Shown here: positions 1 to 10,925 of the stretch, one piece after another
How the letters are laid out: the number at the start of each line of letters is the position of its first letter
Numbering within the stretch: the first letter of the stretch is position 1
Origin: Sphingomonas sp. S1-29
GTDB lineage: Bacteria > Pseudomonadota > Alphaproteobacteria > Sphingomonadales > Sphingomonadaceae
Direction of reading: 5' to 3'
DNA: 64,000 bases
Assembly: GCF_026167545.1 (NCBI RefSeq)
Contig: NZ_CP110678.1
Location: 555,501-619,500, forward strand
Notes under the pieces: model-generated
What the model was told of the DNA's origin: nothing
Databases searched by the model: none
The model's input: the letters and a program-made list of their open reading frames with translations, nothing else
Position numbers and translations under genes: made by a program

Positions 1-1
1 C

Positions 2-556
<555 letters not shown>

Positions 557-565
557 GCGCGCGCC

Positions 566-670
566 GTCACCCCGGCCTGGTGCCGGGGCCCACCGTGCGG
601 CAAACGCAGCGTCCAAAGACCGGGCGCACCGCCCGCCGCGCCGTGGACCCCGGCACCAGGCCGGGGTGAC
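566..670. repeat. Intergenic inverted repeat (sphingomonad REP-like)
   Basis: Two 30-base arms, 566-595 (GTCACCCCGGCCTGGTGCCG...) and 641-670, are nearly perfect reverse complements around a 45-base centre. It sits just after pckA and could act as a transcription terminator. A related element (GTCACCC...CCCCGGGGTGAC type) lies at 31140-31218, so this is a dispersed repeat family and not a gene-specific site. Confidence 0.8.
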
Positions 671-741
671 GCTAGCCTGAGCTGGCAACCACCACCGCAC
701 CCCAACCGGAACCCAGCCCCGCACCCGCCGTTCCCCAGCAC

Positions 742-1821
742 ATGCCATCGTTCGACATCGCCGCCTGGGACGTTCCCACCCCGGTCATCAACCTCGCGAT
801 CACCGCGCTCGCGGTGCTGCTCGCGCTGATCGTCCACAAGATCGGCTTCCAGCTCCAGCGCCGCTTCGTCGCGCGCACCGCCTCGACCTCGGACGACGTG
901 TTCGTCGAGGAGGCGTTCCGCCCCGCGCGTTGGCTGGCAGTGGCGATCGGGCTCGCGCTGGTCCGCCGCTTCCTCGATCTGTCGGACACCAGCGATGCGC
1001 TGTGGAACCAGCTCGCCGGCCTCATCGTCCCCGGCATCCTCGGCTGGCTCGCGATCGCGATGGTCCGCGCGGTCGGCCGCACCGTCGAGCTCAGCGCCGA
1101 CATCAGCGTCGCCGACAATCTCCGCGCGCGCCGCCGCCGCACCCGCAGCGCAATCCTCGGCCGGATCGTCATCTTCCTCATCGGCTTCATCACCATCTGC
1201 CTGATGCTGCTGAGCATCCCCAGCATCCGCAACGTCGGCGTCACGCTGATGGCCTCGGCGGGCATCGCCGGCCTCGCGGTCGGCGCCGCCGCCCAGCCAG
1301 CGCTCAAGAACCTGATCGCGGGCATCCAGATGGCGTTCACCGAGCCGATCCGGATCGACGACGTCGTCATCGTCGACGGCGAATGGGGCAGGGTCGAGGA
1401 GATCCGCCTCACCTATGTCGTCATCGCGATCTGGGACGAGCGGCGGCTGGTGGTGCCCGTGTCGAAATTCCTCGAGGAATCGTTCCAGAACTGGACGCGC
1501 AACACCTCGAAGCTGCTGGGGTCGGTGTTTCTCTGGCTCGACCCCGCCACCGACATCCCCCGCCTCCGCGCCAAGGCCGAAGAAGTCATCGCCGCCAACC
1601 CGCGCTGGGACGGGCGTGCGCAGGGGCTGCAGGTCACCGACAGCAAGCCCGACGCGATCGAGGTCCGGATCCTCGCCACTGCCAAGGACGCCGGCACCAC
1701 CTTCGACCTGCGCTGCGACATCCGCGAGGCGCTGCTGGCGTTCATCCGCGACGAGATGCCCGAAGCACTGCCGAGAACGCGCGCGCTGGTCGAGCCGATT
1801 TCGCCCCGTCCGGAGCGGTGA
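742..1821 (+). CDS. MscS-family mechanosensitive ion channel
   Basis: Predicted 359-residue inner-membrane channel that would open under membrane tension and release solutes on osmotic downshock. Hydrophobic segments lie near residues 14-35, 55-75, 88-108 and 133-155. They are followed by the pore-lining TM3-like stretch rich in Gly/Ala (AGIAGLAVGAAAQPALKNL) and then the MscS beta-domain (DDVVIVDGEWGRVEEIRLTY). The C-terminal third is the soluble cytoplasmic alpha/beta region. The length fits the YbdG/YnaI-like medium-size MscS group more than E. coli MscS (286 residues). It stands alone between two inverted repeats. The exact subgroup is uncertain. Confidence 0.9.
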   Translation: MPSFDIAAWDVPTPVINLAITALAVLLALIVHKIGFQLQRRFVARTASTSDDVFVEEAFRPARWLAVAIGLALVRRFLDLSDTSDALWNQLAGLIVPGILGWLAIAMVRAVGRTVELSADISVADNLRARRRRTRSAILGRIVIFLIGFITICLMLLSIPSIRNVGVTLMASAGIAGLAVGAAAQPALKNLIAGIQMAFTEPIRIDDVVIVDGEWGRVEEIRLTYVVIAIWDERRLVVPVSKFLEESFQNWTRNTSKLLGSVFLWLDPATDIPRLRAKAEEVIAANPRWDGRAQGLQVTDSKPDAIEVRILATAKDAGTTFDLRCDIREALLAFIRDEMPEALPRTRALVEPISPRPER

Positions 1822-1846
1822 GGGGCAACGACCGACCGCCCCGATA

Positions 1847-1956
1847 CCTCCCCTCCCTGGAAGGGAGGGCGCGGGGGTGGGTAGGTTCGAGGCACCCGGA
1901 ACGCCCGCCACGCGCCGACCCACCCCTAACCCCTCCCTTATCAGGGAGGGGAGCAG
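1847..1956. repeat. Intergenic inverted repeat (CCCTCCC/GGGTGGGT family)
   Basis: Short hairpin CCCTCCCTGGAAGGGAGGG (about 1851-1869) and a GGGGGTGGGT block are mirrored downstream by ACCCACCCCTAACCCCTCCC and its own small hairpin (about 1918-1951). The element separates the convergent mscS and DUF885 genes and may terminate both. The same motif family recurs at 33040-33074. Confidence 0.75.
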
Positions 1957-1984
1957 GTCGCGGCTACCGCCCCTAGATCCCCAA

Positions 1985-3799
1985 TCACCCCCGCCGCGTC
2001 GCCATCCACCGGTCGATATTCCCCGCCAGCACCGTCAGCGGCACCCCACCGCCGCCGACCACCGCATCGTTGAACGCCTTGAAGTCATAGCGCGGCCCCA
2101 GCTCGGTCTGCGCCTTGGTCCGCAGCCGGTTGATCTCGCTATGCCCGATCTTGTAGCCGCAGGCCTGGCCCGGCCACGCGCAATAGCGATCGACCTCGCT
2201 GGTCACTTCGCCCACCGACGATCCGTTGGTCCGCGCGAACCAGTCGATCGCATAGTCGCGGGTCCAGCGCTTGGTATGCAGCCCGGTATCGACCACCAGC
2301 CGGCACGCGCGGAACGCGATCGATTGCAGATAGCCCAGCCGCCCTACCGGATCGTCGTCATACACCCCCAGCTCGTTGCCCAGCTGCTCGGCATACAGCG
2401 CCCAGCCTTCGCCCATCGCGCTGAACCCCATCAGCGAGCGCAGCAGCGGCAGCTTCTGGGCATATTCGCCCTGCCAGACATGGCCGGGAATCGATTCGTG
2501 GAAGGTCAGCGTCGGCAGGCTGTATTTGGTGTGGAGCGCGGGGTCCTTCAGGTTGATCCAGAAACGCCCCGGCACCGATCCGTCGATCGTCCCCGCGCCG
2601 CCATAAGCGAGCGGCGCGCCTTCCTGCTCGGCGATCGCGATCCTTTTTACCTCGACGATGCCCTTCACCGGCGCGCCGAACGCGCGGGGCAGGCGGGTGC
2701 GGACATCGGCGATTGTCGCCTGGATCATCGCCATGATTTCCGCGCGTCCTGCGTCCCCCGCGGCGAACTGGAAGCGCGGGTCCTTGCCCAGGCCCGTCAT
2801 CCGTTCGCCGACGCTGCCCTTGGTATAGCCCAAAGTCTTGAGGATTCCGTCCATTTCGCCCTGCAGGCGCTTGAGCTCGTCCTGGCCCATCGCGTGGACC
2901 TCGTCGGGGGTCATCCGCGTCGTTGTCGCCGCGCGCAGCGTCCAGGCGTAATAATCGGGGCCGTCCTTGAACTTCCAAACCCCGGCATCGGCGTTGGTTG
3001 CTTTGCGATGCAGCTCGAGCTCGGCGATCTGGCGATCGAGCGCGGGGGCGACGTCGGCGGTCGCGATCTTCTCGGCGCGCGCCGCCCAGTCGCCGGGGAT
3101 CGCCTTGGTCCGCCGTGCGAGCGATTCGACGATCAGCCAGTCCTTCGCCGGCCCTTCGCGCGTCATCTTGATCGACGCCAGCGTCTTGTCCATCAGCACG
3201 TCCGACGCGATCACCCCGCGGCCACGCGCGTCGCGCAGCCGCTCGGTCTCACCGTCCAGGTTCTTGGCGAACGCTGCCAGCCGTGACAGATAGGCGTCGG
3301 CATCGGCCTTGGTCTCGACCTTGTGCGTCGCGTCGAGGAACTTGGGCACGTCGAGATACGCGCCCATATTCTGTGCCACCACATACGGCCCGTTGCGCCA
3401 CCCGCCGACCGCCACCGCGCCATAGGGAAAGGCGAACCCATCGATCGCGGTGGAATAAGCCGTGATTGCGACTTCGACATCGGTGCGGATCGCCGGCGAC
3501 AGCGCGGCGGTATCGACCGCGCGCAACCGATCGAGCGCGCTCTTGGTCCACGCCGCGCTATGCAGCCGCCCCGCGCTCGACCGATCCGACGACCGCGCCT
3601 TGAGCCCCGCGCGCGCGCCGGTATCGATGCCGAGCCCCGTCGCGCTCTCGGGCGAGCGCAGCAGATATTCCTCGGCGATTCCGTCCATCAGCGCCTGCGC
3701 GCGGACGTCCGCAGTGGCTTGCGCGGCGCGCAGCGGCAAAGCGGTGAGCGCGGCGGTCGCGCCGGTCGCAAGCAATAATTGGCGGCGATCGAGATTCAT
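1985..3799 (-). CDS. DUF885 family protein, probable exported metallopeptidase
   Basis: 604-residue protein with an N-terminal twin-arginine-type leader (DRRQLLLATG, then a hydrophobic run ending near LPLRAAQA), so it is probably exported by Tat. The ATG at 3799 is chosen because it places this leader at the N-terminus and lies 4 bases after the upstream nfeD-like stop. Around residue 433 is HESIPGH, the zinc-peptidase-like HExxxGH signature of DUF885; the C-terminal region (W..PGQACGYKIG) is also typical. The biochemical role of the family is poorly known, and peptidase activity is inference from the motif. It is last in a minus-strand cluster after the SPFH and NfeD genes. Confidence 0.85.
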   Translation of the reverse strand: MNLDRRQLLLATGATAALTALPLRAAQATADVRAQALMDGIAEEYLLRSPESATGLGIDTGARAGLKARSSDRSSAGRLHSAAWTKSALDRLRAVDTAALSPAIRTDVEVAITAYSTAIDGFAFPYGAVAVGGWRNGPYVVAQNMGAYLDVPKFLDATHKVETKADADAYLSRLAAFAKNLDGETERLRDARGRGVIASDVLMDKTLASIKMTREGPAKDWLIVESLARRTKAIPGDWAARAEKIATADVAPALDRQIAELELHRKATNADAGVWKFKDGPDYYAWTLRAATTTRMTPDEVHAMGQDELKRLQGEMDGILKTLGYTKGSVGERMTGLGKDPRFQFAAGDAGRAEIMAMIQATIADVRTRLPRAFGAPVKGIVEVKRIAIAEQEGAPLAYGGAGTIDGSVPGRFWINLKDPALHTKYSLPTLTFHESIPGHVWQGEYAQKLPLLRSLMGFSAMGEGWALYAEQLGNELGVYDDDPVGRLGYLQSIAFRACRLVVDTGLHTKRWTRDYAIDWFARTNGSSVGEVTSEVDRYCAWPGQACGYKIGHSEINRLRTKAQTELGPRYDFKAFNDAVVGGGGVPLTVLAGNIDRWMATRRG

Positions 3800-3803
3800 G
3801 CAG

Positions 3804-4250
3804 TTACTCCAGGACGATCGGTTCGATGATGAGCGTGGTATTCTGGACGCCGACGACGCGTGCGATCGCGCCCACCGGCAGAACCGGACCGCGCGACGGC
3901 CATTCGCCATCGGCGACGCGCACCCGCCCGCTGCCATCGGCGCCCGAGGATACGACGGTCACCGTCGCGCCGAGCAGCCGCGCGCCGACATCGTTGAGCA
4001 AAGGATCGGCGCTGTCGGGCGAATAGTCGCGATACCAGCGCCGCCCGATCGCGATCGTCACCGCGCTCCACGCGGCAAGGCTCGCGAGCTGGCCCGCCAG
4101 CGGCAGGTCGGGAAATAGCAGCACGAAGGCCCCGGTGATCGCCGCGGCGATCGCGACGAAGACCAGGAACACCCCGGGCACCAGCAGCTCGACGCCCGCC
4201 AGCACGGCACCGGCGGCGATCCACCACAGCCCCGGATTGTCCCATTCCAT
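3804..4250 (-). CDS. NfeD family membrane protein
   Basis: 148-residue membrane protein. Two or three hydrophobic segments lie within residues 8-66, followed by a C-terminal soluble OB-fold-like domain from about residue 85 (LLGATVTVVSS...GRVRVADGEWPSRG...VGAIARVVGVQNTTLIIEPI), the usual short NfeD layout. It lies 6 bases downstream of the SPFH/band-7 gene. This pairing is the well-known stomatin-NfeD operon arrangement and suggests the two proteins act together in membrane quality control. The role beyond that is not established by the sequence. Confidence 0.9.
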   Translation of the reverse strand: MEWDNPGLWWIAAGAVLAGVELLVPGVFLVFVAIAAAITGAFVLLFPDLPLAGQLASLAAWSAVTIAIGRRWYRDYSPDSADPLLNDVGARLLGATVTVVSSGADGSGRVRVADGEWPSRGPVLPVGAIARVVGVQNTTLIIEPIVLE

Positions 4251-4256
4251 GCGGTG

Positions 4257-6835
<2,579 letters not shown>

Positions 6836-6850
6836 CGGGCCACCTCTCAA

Positions 6851-6942
6851 CCGTTCGTGCTGAGCTTGTCGAAGCACCGTTCTTCTTTTGCCGGCGGGTC
6901 GAAGAAGAAAGGACAGTGCTTCGACAAGCTCAGCACGAACGG
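6851..6942. repeat. Inverted repeat, CGTTCGTGCTGAGC family, copy 1
   Basis: Left arm CCGTTCGTGCTGAGCTTGTC continues to GAAGCAC and is repeated in reverse complement at 6916-6942; the inner flanks (TTCTTCTTT / AAGAAGAAAGG) extend the pairing. It lies between the convergent guaB and DUF389 genes, where it could act as a bidirectional terminator. A second copy is at 12661-12750. Confidence 0.85.
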
Positions 6943-6963
6943 ACTAGGGTTAGTCCCTGCACC

Positions 6964-8448
6964 TCACCCCGCCGGCTCCACCCGCGGCGCGAGCCAGCGC
7001 ATCTCCACCGCGCCATTGCCCGACCCGACCTGCTCGGCGGCCACCCCCGCCTCGGTCAGCGCCGCCACCACCACATCGGCCTGCGCCCCCGACACCCCGA
7101 TCGGCAGCTGCAGCCGCCGCGCCGCCCAGATCGCGGTGGCGATCGCACGGCTACCCTCGGCATCGGGCGCATCCTCGCCGAAGCTCACGCCGCCAGGCAC
7201 CGCGGGCGGCGGCACCAGCTCGACCGTCCAGCCCTCCGCCGCGCCCGCCACCCGCGCCTCGAGCGCGCGATACACTTCGAGCCCCGCCCCCGGCAGCGGC
7301 GTCGCGGTCACCACCGCGCGGCGATGGTCGCGGTCGACCAGCACCCGGTCGGTCGGCACGCCTGCCACCAGCGACAATTGCTCGCCGATCTGGGTCACCG
7401 CGCGCGCCTCGCGGGTGGCGCGCTCGCTCGCCTGCGCGCGCGCGAGCTGCGTCGCCTCGGCATCGCCCACCCCGACGCGGAACTGCTCGATCGTCAGCCC
7501 CACCGGCCGCCCCAGCGCCGCCTCGAGCTTCGCCTTCACGCTCCGCTCGGCCTGCGCGACGAAGCTCGGCGTCAGCACCGTCGCATCGACGCGCACCGGC
7601 TCGGCGGTATAGTCGATCTCGAGCTGGCTCACCCGCGCATTGTCGCCGAATTGCTGCGACACGATGTCGCGCGCCTGGCGCGAGGCGTTGGTCTCCCACG
7701 CGATCTGGCGCAGCGTCAGCCCCAGCGGCACCGCCAGCGCCGCGAACACCGCCAGCATCGCCGCGGTCTGGAACAAGGTCTGCCGCGGCGACAGCCTGGG
7801 GCCGAAGCCGTATAGCCGCGCCATGATCGCCGCCGACAGCGCGATCACCATGAAGTTGGTGAAGAACAACAGCAGCGCGCCGAAGAACACCGTCCAGTTC
7901 GCGGTCGCCAAGCCAAAGCCGACGGTCGCCAGCGGCGGCATCAGCGCGGTGGCGATCGCCACCCCGACGATCGCGCCCTCGCGCCCGCGGATCATCGCAT
8001 AGGCCCCCGCCAGCCCCGAAAACAGCGCCACCAGCAGGTCGAACAAATTGGGCCGGGTGCGCGCGGCCAGCTCGCTGGTCACCGTCTGCAGCGGCGACAT
8101 CGACACGATCGCCGCGCAGAACAGGATCGCCATGATCGTGCCGAGCACCATGGCGACCAGCGCCCGCCGGATCTCGACCGCGTCGAACAGCGCGACGCCG
8201 AAGCCCAGCCCGATGATCGGCCCCATCAGCGGCGAGATCAGCATCGCGCCGATGATCACCGCGGGCGAGGACAGCAACAGCCCCAGCACCGCGATCCCCG
8301 CCGACATCAGGATCATGAAGGCATAGCGCCCGTCGAACGCCTCCTCGTCCTCCACCTTCTCCACCACCGATCGGTGATCGACGCTGGTGATGACGTGGTT
8401 GCGCCACCAATGGAGGAGCGGATGCGGGTCGGCGGCTTCGGTGGTCAT
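6964..8448 (-). CDS. DUF389 family multi-pass membrane protein
   Basis: 494-residue integral membrane protein. After a short cytoplasmic start there is a DUF389 core of about six hydrophobic helices between residues 40 and 250, containing the family signature GAMLISPLMGPIIGLGFG and ATALMPPLATVGFG. The C-terminal 240 residues form a soluble Ala/Arg-rich domain with no clear motif. The function of DUF389 proteins is unknown. The ATG at 8448 lacks a good Shine-Dalgarno sequence. The gene is downstream of the retron on the same strand, but its base composition matches the GC-rich chromosome, so it marks the left edge of the island. Confidence 0.85.
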   Translation of the reverse strand: MTTEAADPHPLLHWWRNHVITSVDHRSVVEKVEDEEAFDGRYAFMILMSAGIAVLGLLLSSPAVIIGAMLISPLMGPIIGLGFGVALFDAVEIRRALVAMVLGTIMAILFCAAIVSMSPLQTVTSELAARTRPNLFDLLVALFSGLAGAYAMIRGREGAIVGVAIATALMPPLATVGFGLATANWTVFFGALLLFFTNFMVIALSAAIMARLYGFGPRLSPRQTLFQTAAMLAVFAALAVPLGLTLRQIAWETNASRQARDIVSQQFGDNARVSQLEIDYTAEPVRVDATVLTPSFVAQAERSVKAKLEAALGRPVGLTIEQFRVGVGDAEATQLARAQASERATREARAVTQIGEQLSLVAGVPTDRVLVDRDHRRAVVTATPLPGAGLEVYRALEARVAGAAEGWTVELVPPPAVPGGVSFGEDAPDAEGSRAIATAIWAARRLQLPIGVSGAQADVVVAALTEAGVAAEQVGSGNGAVEMRWLAPRVEPAG

Positions 8449-8509
8449 GGGGGAGGGGGTAATGCGGAAGGCGGAGGAGGGCTAGGGGGGAGGGGCCTAG
8501 CCAACTATG

Positions 8510-8521
8510 ACGTACCCCCGG
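8510..8521 (+). repeat. Left copy of a short inverted repeat bracketing the retron island
   Basis: ACGTACCCCCGG here is matched in reverse complement by CCGGGGGGTACGT at 10879-10891, with one extra G. The two copies bracket the AT-rich retron genes and the ncRNA. Given the short length and G/C runs, this may be chance; no integrase or transposase accompanies it. Confidence 0.35.
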
Positions 8522-8592
8522 TCTTCTCACATAGCGCCGGCTACGCTACTGCGAATGAAGGGGCAGAACCATCTTTAAAAAGTTGTATTTGA

Positions 8593-9537
8593 CTATTGAT
8601 CTCTCTGATAGCCGTTCACCGAAAACTTAATATTGTCTATCAGTTCTTTTCCATAAACTCTTTCCATTCTCGTATAGAACTCAGGTTCTACGTCTTTAGC
8701 GAATGCCAGAGTGCCGGCCAACTTCACTTCGGCCTTCCTGTCGAGCTTGCCCTGAGAATAATGAAATATTGCTGACCTGATATTTCTTTTGCGGTCCCTG
8801 CCAAGCGAAACGCGCCCGTCCAACGTCAGCACTAATCCCGTAATCTGCCTGTGGTATTTCGGAGTTACCAAAATTGTTTTTTTATTGTTGATCGTCAATT
8901 TAGGATATGAAAGTCTATTTATGACGGATCTAATAATGCCATCGACAACCTTAAGATTCCAAGTTCGTTCGGCGGAAAATGTCAGATCGTCTGCATACCG
9001 AGTATAAGTTATTTTGTGCGGTGTAACCCGGTCATAAATTGCACGATCAAAGGCATTCATGAGCACATTGCTCAATATCGGCGATGAAGGTGCGCCAATT
9101 GATAAGCGGAGAATACGTCCGCCCTTCGGTCTTCTAAAGAGCAACCTTCCCGACATTATAGCATCTTGGCGGCCGAAAGTTTCGTTTTCGTCACAATAAG
9201 AAAGCCAAGCTCGCTCAGTTATAGAAGGAAAAAATTCAGTAAAGTCATACTTTAGGATGGCGCGATTATGGCTATGTCGCTCCGCGTTTTGTCGGATCGA
9301 GGCTCCGGGTCGGTAAGCGGTTGCGCAAGGATGCACCGGAAGCGTTTCAAGATATGATTTGACGACAACTCTCTGTGCAGTCTTTAGCTCCGAAGCAGGA
9401 TGAGCAATTTCGCGCGTACCACCGGTGCGCTTCGGGATGGTGTACACTTTGTAGCGTTCGGGTGCGGTCCTCACCAGCGTAGCAAGCTCGCGCTCGCTGA
9501 TCCGGAGTTCTCGTAGAAGTGTTTCCGTCAATGTCAT
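8593..9537 (-). CDS. Retron-type reverse transcriptase
   Basis: 314-residue RT that would copy the msd part of its partner RNA into multicopy single-stranded DNA. RT motifs in order: region X motif NAERH (NAxxH, residues 84-88), YDFTEFF (97-103), GAPSSPILSN (148-157), catalytic YADD (181-184), LTINNKKT (214-221), and region Y motif ITGL (232-235). NAxxH and (V/I)TGL are the features that separate retron RTs from group II intron and DGR RTs; there is no maturase or HNH domain. ATG 9537 overlaps the effector stop by 4 bases, so the two are translationally coupled. The codon use and base composition are much more AT-rich than the neighbours, suggesting transfer. Confidence 0.95.
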   Translation of the reverse strand: MTLTETLLRELRISERELATLVRTAPERYKVYTIPKRTGGTREIAHPASELKTAQRVVVKSYLETLPVHPCATAYRPGASIRQNAERHSHNRAILKYDFTEFFPSITERAWLSYCDENETFGRQDAIMSGRLLFRRPKGGRILRLSIGAPSSPILSNVLMNAFDRAIYDRVTPHKITYTRYADDLTFSAERTWNLKVVDGIIRSVINRLSYPKLTINNKKTILVTPKYHRQITGLVLTLDGRVSLGRDRKRNIRSAIFHYSQGKLDRKAEVKLAGTLAFAKDVEPEFYTRMERVYGKELIDNIKFSVNGYQRDQ

Positions 9538-10466
9538 GGCCGTTGGCGCTCCTGATCGACGGCAGCCACTCGATCCGGATCGTTTTCTTCCCAATATGCT
9601 CTGAAATCCGATCGGCGACGCGTTTTATCGAGTAGGGGTTCTTTAAATTCAAATTTGGCCGCTTCGTTCAGATTTAGTTTTGCGAAATGCACCCGGTCAA
9701 AACCAGATGTTGCGCTCGCTGCCCATCGAATTGCTGAACAGCAAAACGATACCCGATCGAGCAACTCATTATCGACCTCAAATCCAAACTCAGATAAGAG
9801 CAATAATAGTTCGTCGTCCTTCAAGCAATATGCTTCCCTCAGCAGGCCAACATATACCTTGCAAAGATGGTTGAACTTGGTGACATCAAGAGTTGTTCTG
9901 TTTTCCGTTTCTTGCAAGCGCTGCTCAACGGGCGAGGAGAGCGTTCTTACAAGCAAATTAGGATCAACTGAATCAATCTGACCGGAAGCCATTCCAACCG
10001 TGCTATCCGCAAACGAGAATACCGACTTGGGATAATCTCTGCGAAGATTTGCCACGGGTCCTTTTGTTATAAAGGTAGATTTGTTTAGGTATTTGCTTTG
10101 AACAACCAGTAAAAGCTTTTCCGATATGCCGCTAAGCATCGAAAAGCTACCTAGCTCAGCAAAGCTGCCTGGACTTTCGGAAAACAGAAGGACAAGCTCG
10201 CAAATCTGCGCGATATCTAATTCGAACTTCACTAGGTCGACATAGGGCGCACCCTTATCGAAGAAATCTTCAATTTCTTCGATTTGCAGTGGCTCAGAGT
10301 TTTTTAAGGCATCGATCGCTCCGCCGCGAAGATAGGCGTCACGCAAAGAGAGAGGCCGCGCATCATTTATGTGCGACACTTCGCCGCCGCATAGTAAAAT
10401 GTAGCGCTTTGGGGGATAAACCCGGACGCTTCCTACGTTCACGTTGTTGCAAAACGTAGTCAGCAT
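9534..10466 (-). CDS. Retron effector: nucleoside deoxyribosyltransferase-like protein (Ec86 type)
   Basis: 310-residue protein. The N-terminal half has the deoxyribosyltransferase-like pattern: LLCGGEV (residues 24-30), then a helical section, then CELVLLFSESPGSFAELGSF (89-108) with conserved glutamates E98 and E104. It continues with KLLLVVQ...KSTFITKGPV. This order closely resembles, from memory, the effector of Retron-Eco1 (Ec86), the type II retron toxin with an NDT-like domain and a C-terminal DNA-binding domain. The C-terminal part (about 190-310) is less recognisable and could be the winged-helix module. In this family the RT-msDNA complex holds the effector inactive until phage infection. 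The start at 10466 is 8 bases after the candidate a2 segment; the ribosome-binding site is weak. Confidence 0.85.
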   Translation of the reverse strand: MLTTFCNNVNVGSVRVYPPKRYILLCGGEVSHINDARPLSLRDAYLRGGAIDALKNSEPLQIEEIEDFFDKGAPYVDLVKFELDIAQICELVLLFSESPGSFAELGSFSMLSGISEKLLLVVQSKYLNKSTFITKGPVANLRRDYPKSVFSFADSTVGMASGQIDSVDPNLLVRTLSSPVEQRLQETENRTTLDVTKFNHLCKVYVGLLREAYCLKDDELLLLLSEFGFEVDNELLDRVSFCCSAIRWAASATSGFDRVHFAKLNLNEAAKFEFKEPLLDKTRRRSDFRAYWEENDPDRVAAVDQERQRP

Positions 10467-10473
10467 CCGGATC

Positions 10474-10632
10474 GCTTACCTAAGCCCCAAACGGACGAAG
10501 GATTCGTCCGAGCGGAGCGGCCCTTGGGCGGACGAAGCCTTCGTCCGTTTGGGGCACATATTTCTTACCAATAATATACGATCCGGCGAAGCGCCAGACC
10601 AACCGTTGAACGGTCTTGTTCGCGTAAGCCCT
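10474..10632 (-). ncRNA. Candidate retron msr-msd RNA
   Basis: On the minus strand, reading towards the effector: GGGCTTAC (a1 candidate; GCTTAC at 10629-10624), a small stem-loop ACCG-TTCAA-CGGT (10614-10602), a second stem-loop CTGGCG-CTT-CGCCGG (10597-10583), an AT-rich spacer, a 72-base hairpin (10555-10484), and then GTAAGC (10479-10474), complementary to the a1 segment. This matches the retron plan: a1, msr stem-loops, long msd hairpin, a2, then effector and RT. The proposed a1/a2 helix is only 6 bp, and the branching guanosine is not obvious. Boundaries and the msr/msd junction are inferred, not determined. Confidence 0.6.
10484..10555 (-). repeat. Long hairpin (candidate msd stem) with nested palindromes
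   Basis: Arms of 27 bases (10484-10510 and 10529-10555) are complementary at 26 positions, around an 18-base loop. Each arm itself contains a palindrome built on CGGACGAA...TTCGTCCG (10492-10510 and 10529-10547), so the strand could fold as one long stem or two short ones. A stem this long beside a retron effector is best read as the msd hairpin, though a simple terminator-like repeat is not excluded. Confidence 0.75.
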
Positions 10633-10635
10633 TTC

Positions 10636-10665
10636 GATATCGGTCACCGGGCCCGTAACTGTCAA
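10636..10665 (-). promoter_or_regulatory. Predicted promoter of the retron RNA/operon
   Basis: A consensus -35 box TTGACA (10665-10660) is followed after 17 bases by the -10-like CGATAT (10642-10637); GATATC at 18 bases is the alternative. The expected transcription start, near 10630, falls at the GGGCTTAC segment proposed as a1, which independently supports the position of the RNA. The -10 match is only partial. Confidence 0.45.
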
Positions 10666-10925
10666 TATCCTTATAGCCCCCAGCTCGGTCGTGGTCGGAT
10701 GAGAATGGGCCAACGCCCAACCCCCTGTCCTACAAGCCCCCATTCGGCTACGCCAGAACCCATGTACCCCCACAACACCCGCACCACGACCACCCCGTCG
10801 AACCCGCCCCGCCGCATCCCGCGCGCGCGAAGCCGCGCCGCCATCCGCACCCCCCGCCACCACCCGGAAGGGGCGAATCCGGGGGGTACGTACTGTAGCT
10901 TTTGTAGCCTTCCGAGCATTTCGGC
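10666..10925. other. C-rich region without a recognisable gene
   Basis: About 260 bases between the retron promoter and rsmB. The sequence is C-rich on the plus strand, with many CCCC runs; reading frames through it have the composition of non-coding shadow. The only structure noted is the CCGGGGGGTACGT copy at 10879-10891. It must hold the rsmB promoter, but no box could be identified. Confidence 0.5.
10879..10891 (-). repeat. Right copy of a short inverted repeat bracketing the retron island
   Basis: CCGGGGGGTACGT is the inverted partner of 8510-8521. Together they would bound a segment of about 2.4 kb that contains the whole AT-richer region. This is a candidate island boundary only. Confidence 0.35.

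Noticed and set aside
8593..9537. Group II intron or diversity-generating retroelement RT
   Set aside because: No maturase/HNH domain, template or variable repeats; NAxxH and ITGL motifs and the NDT-like partner point to a retron.
8449..10925. Prophage or transposon
   Set aside because: No integrase, transposase or phage structural gene; only the retron pair and its RNA.
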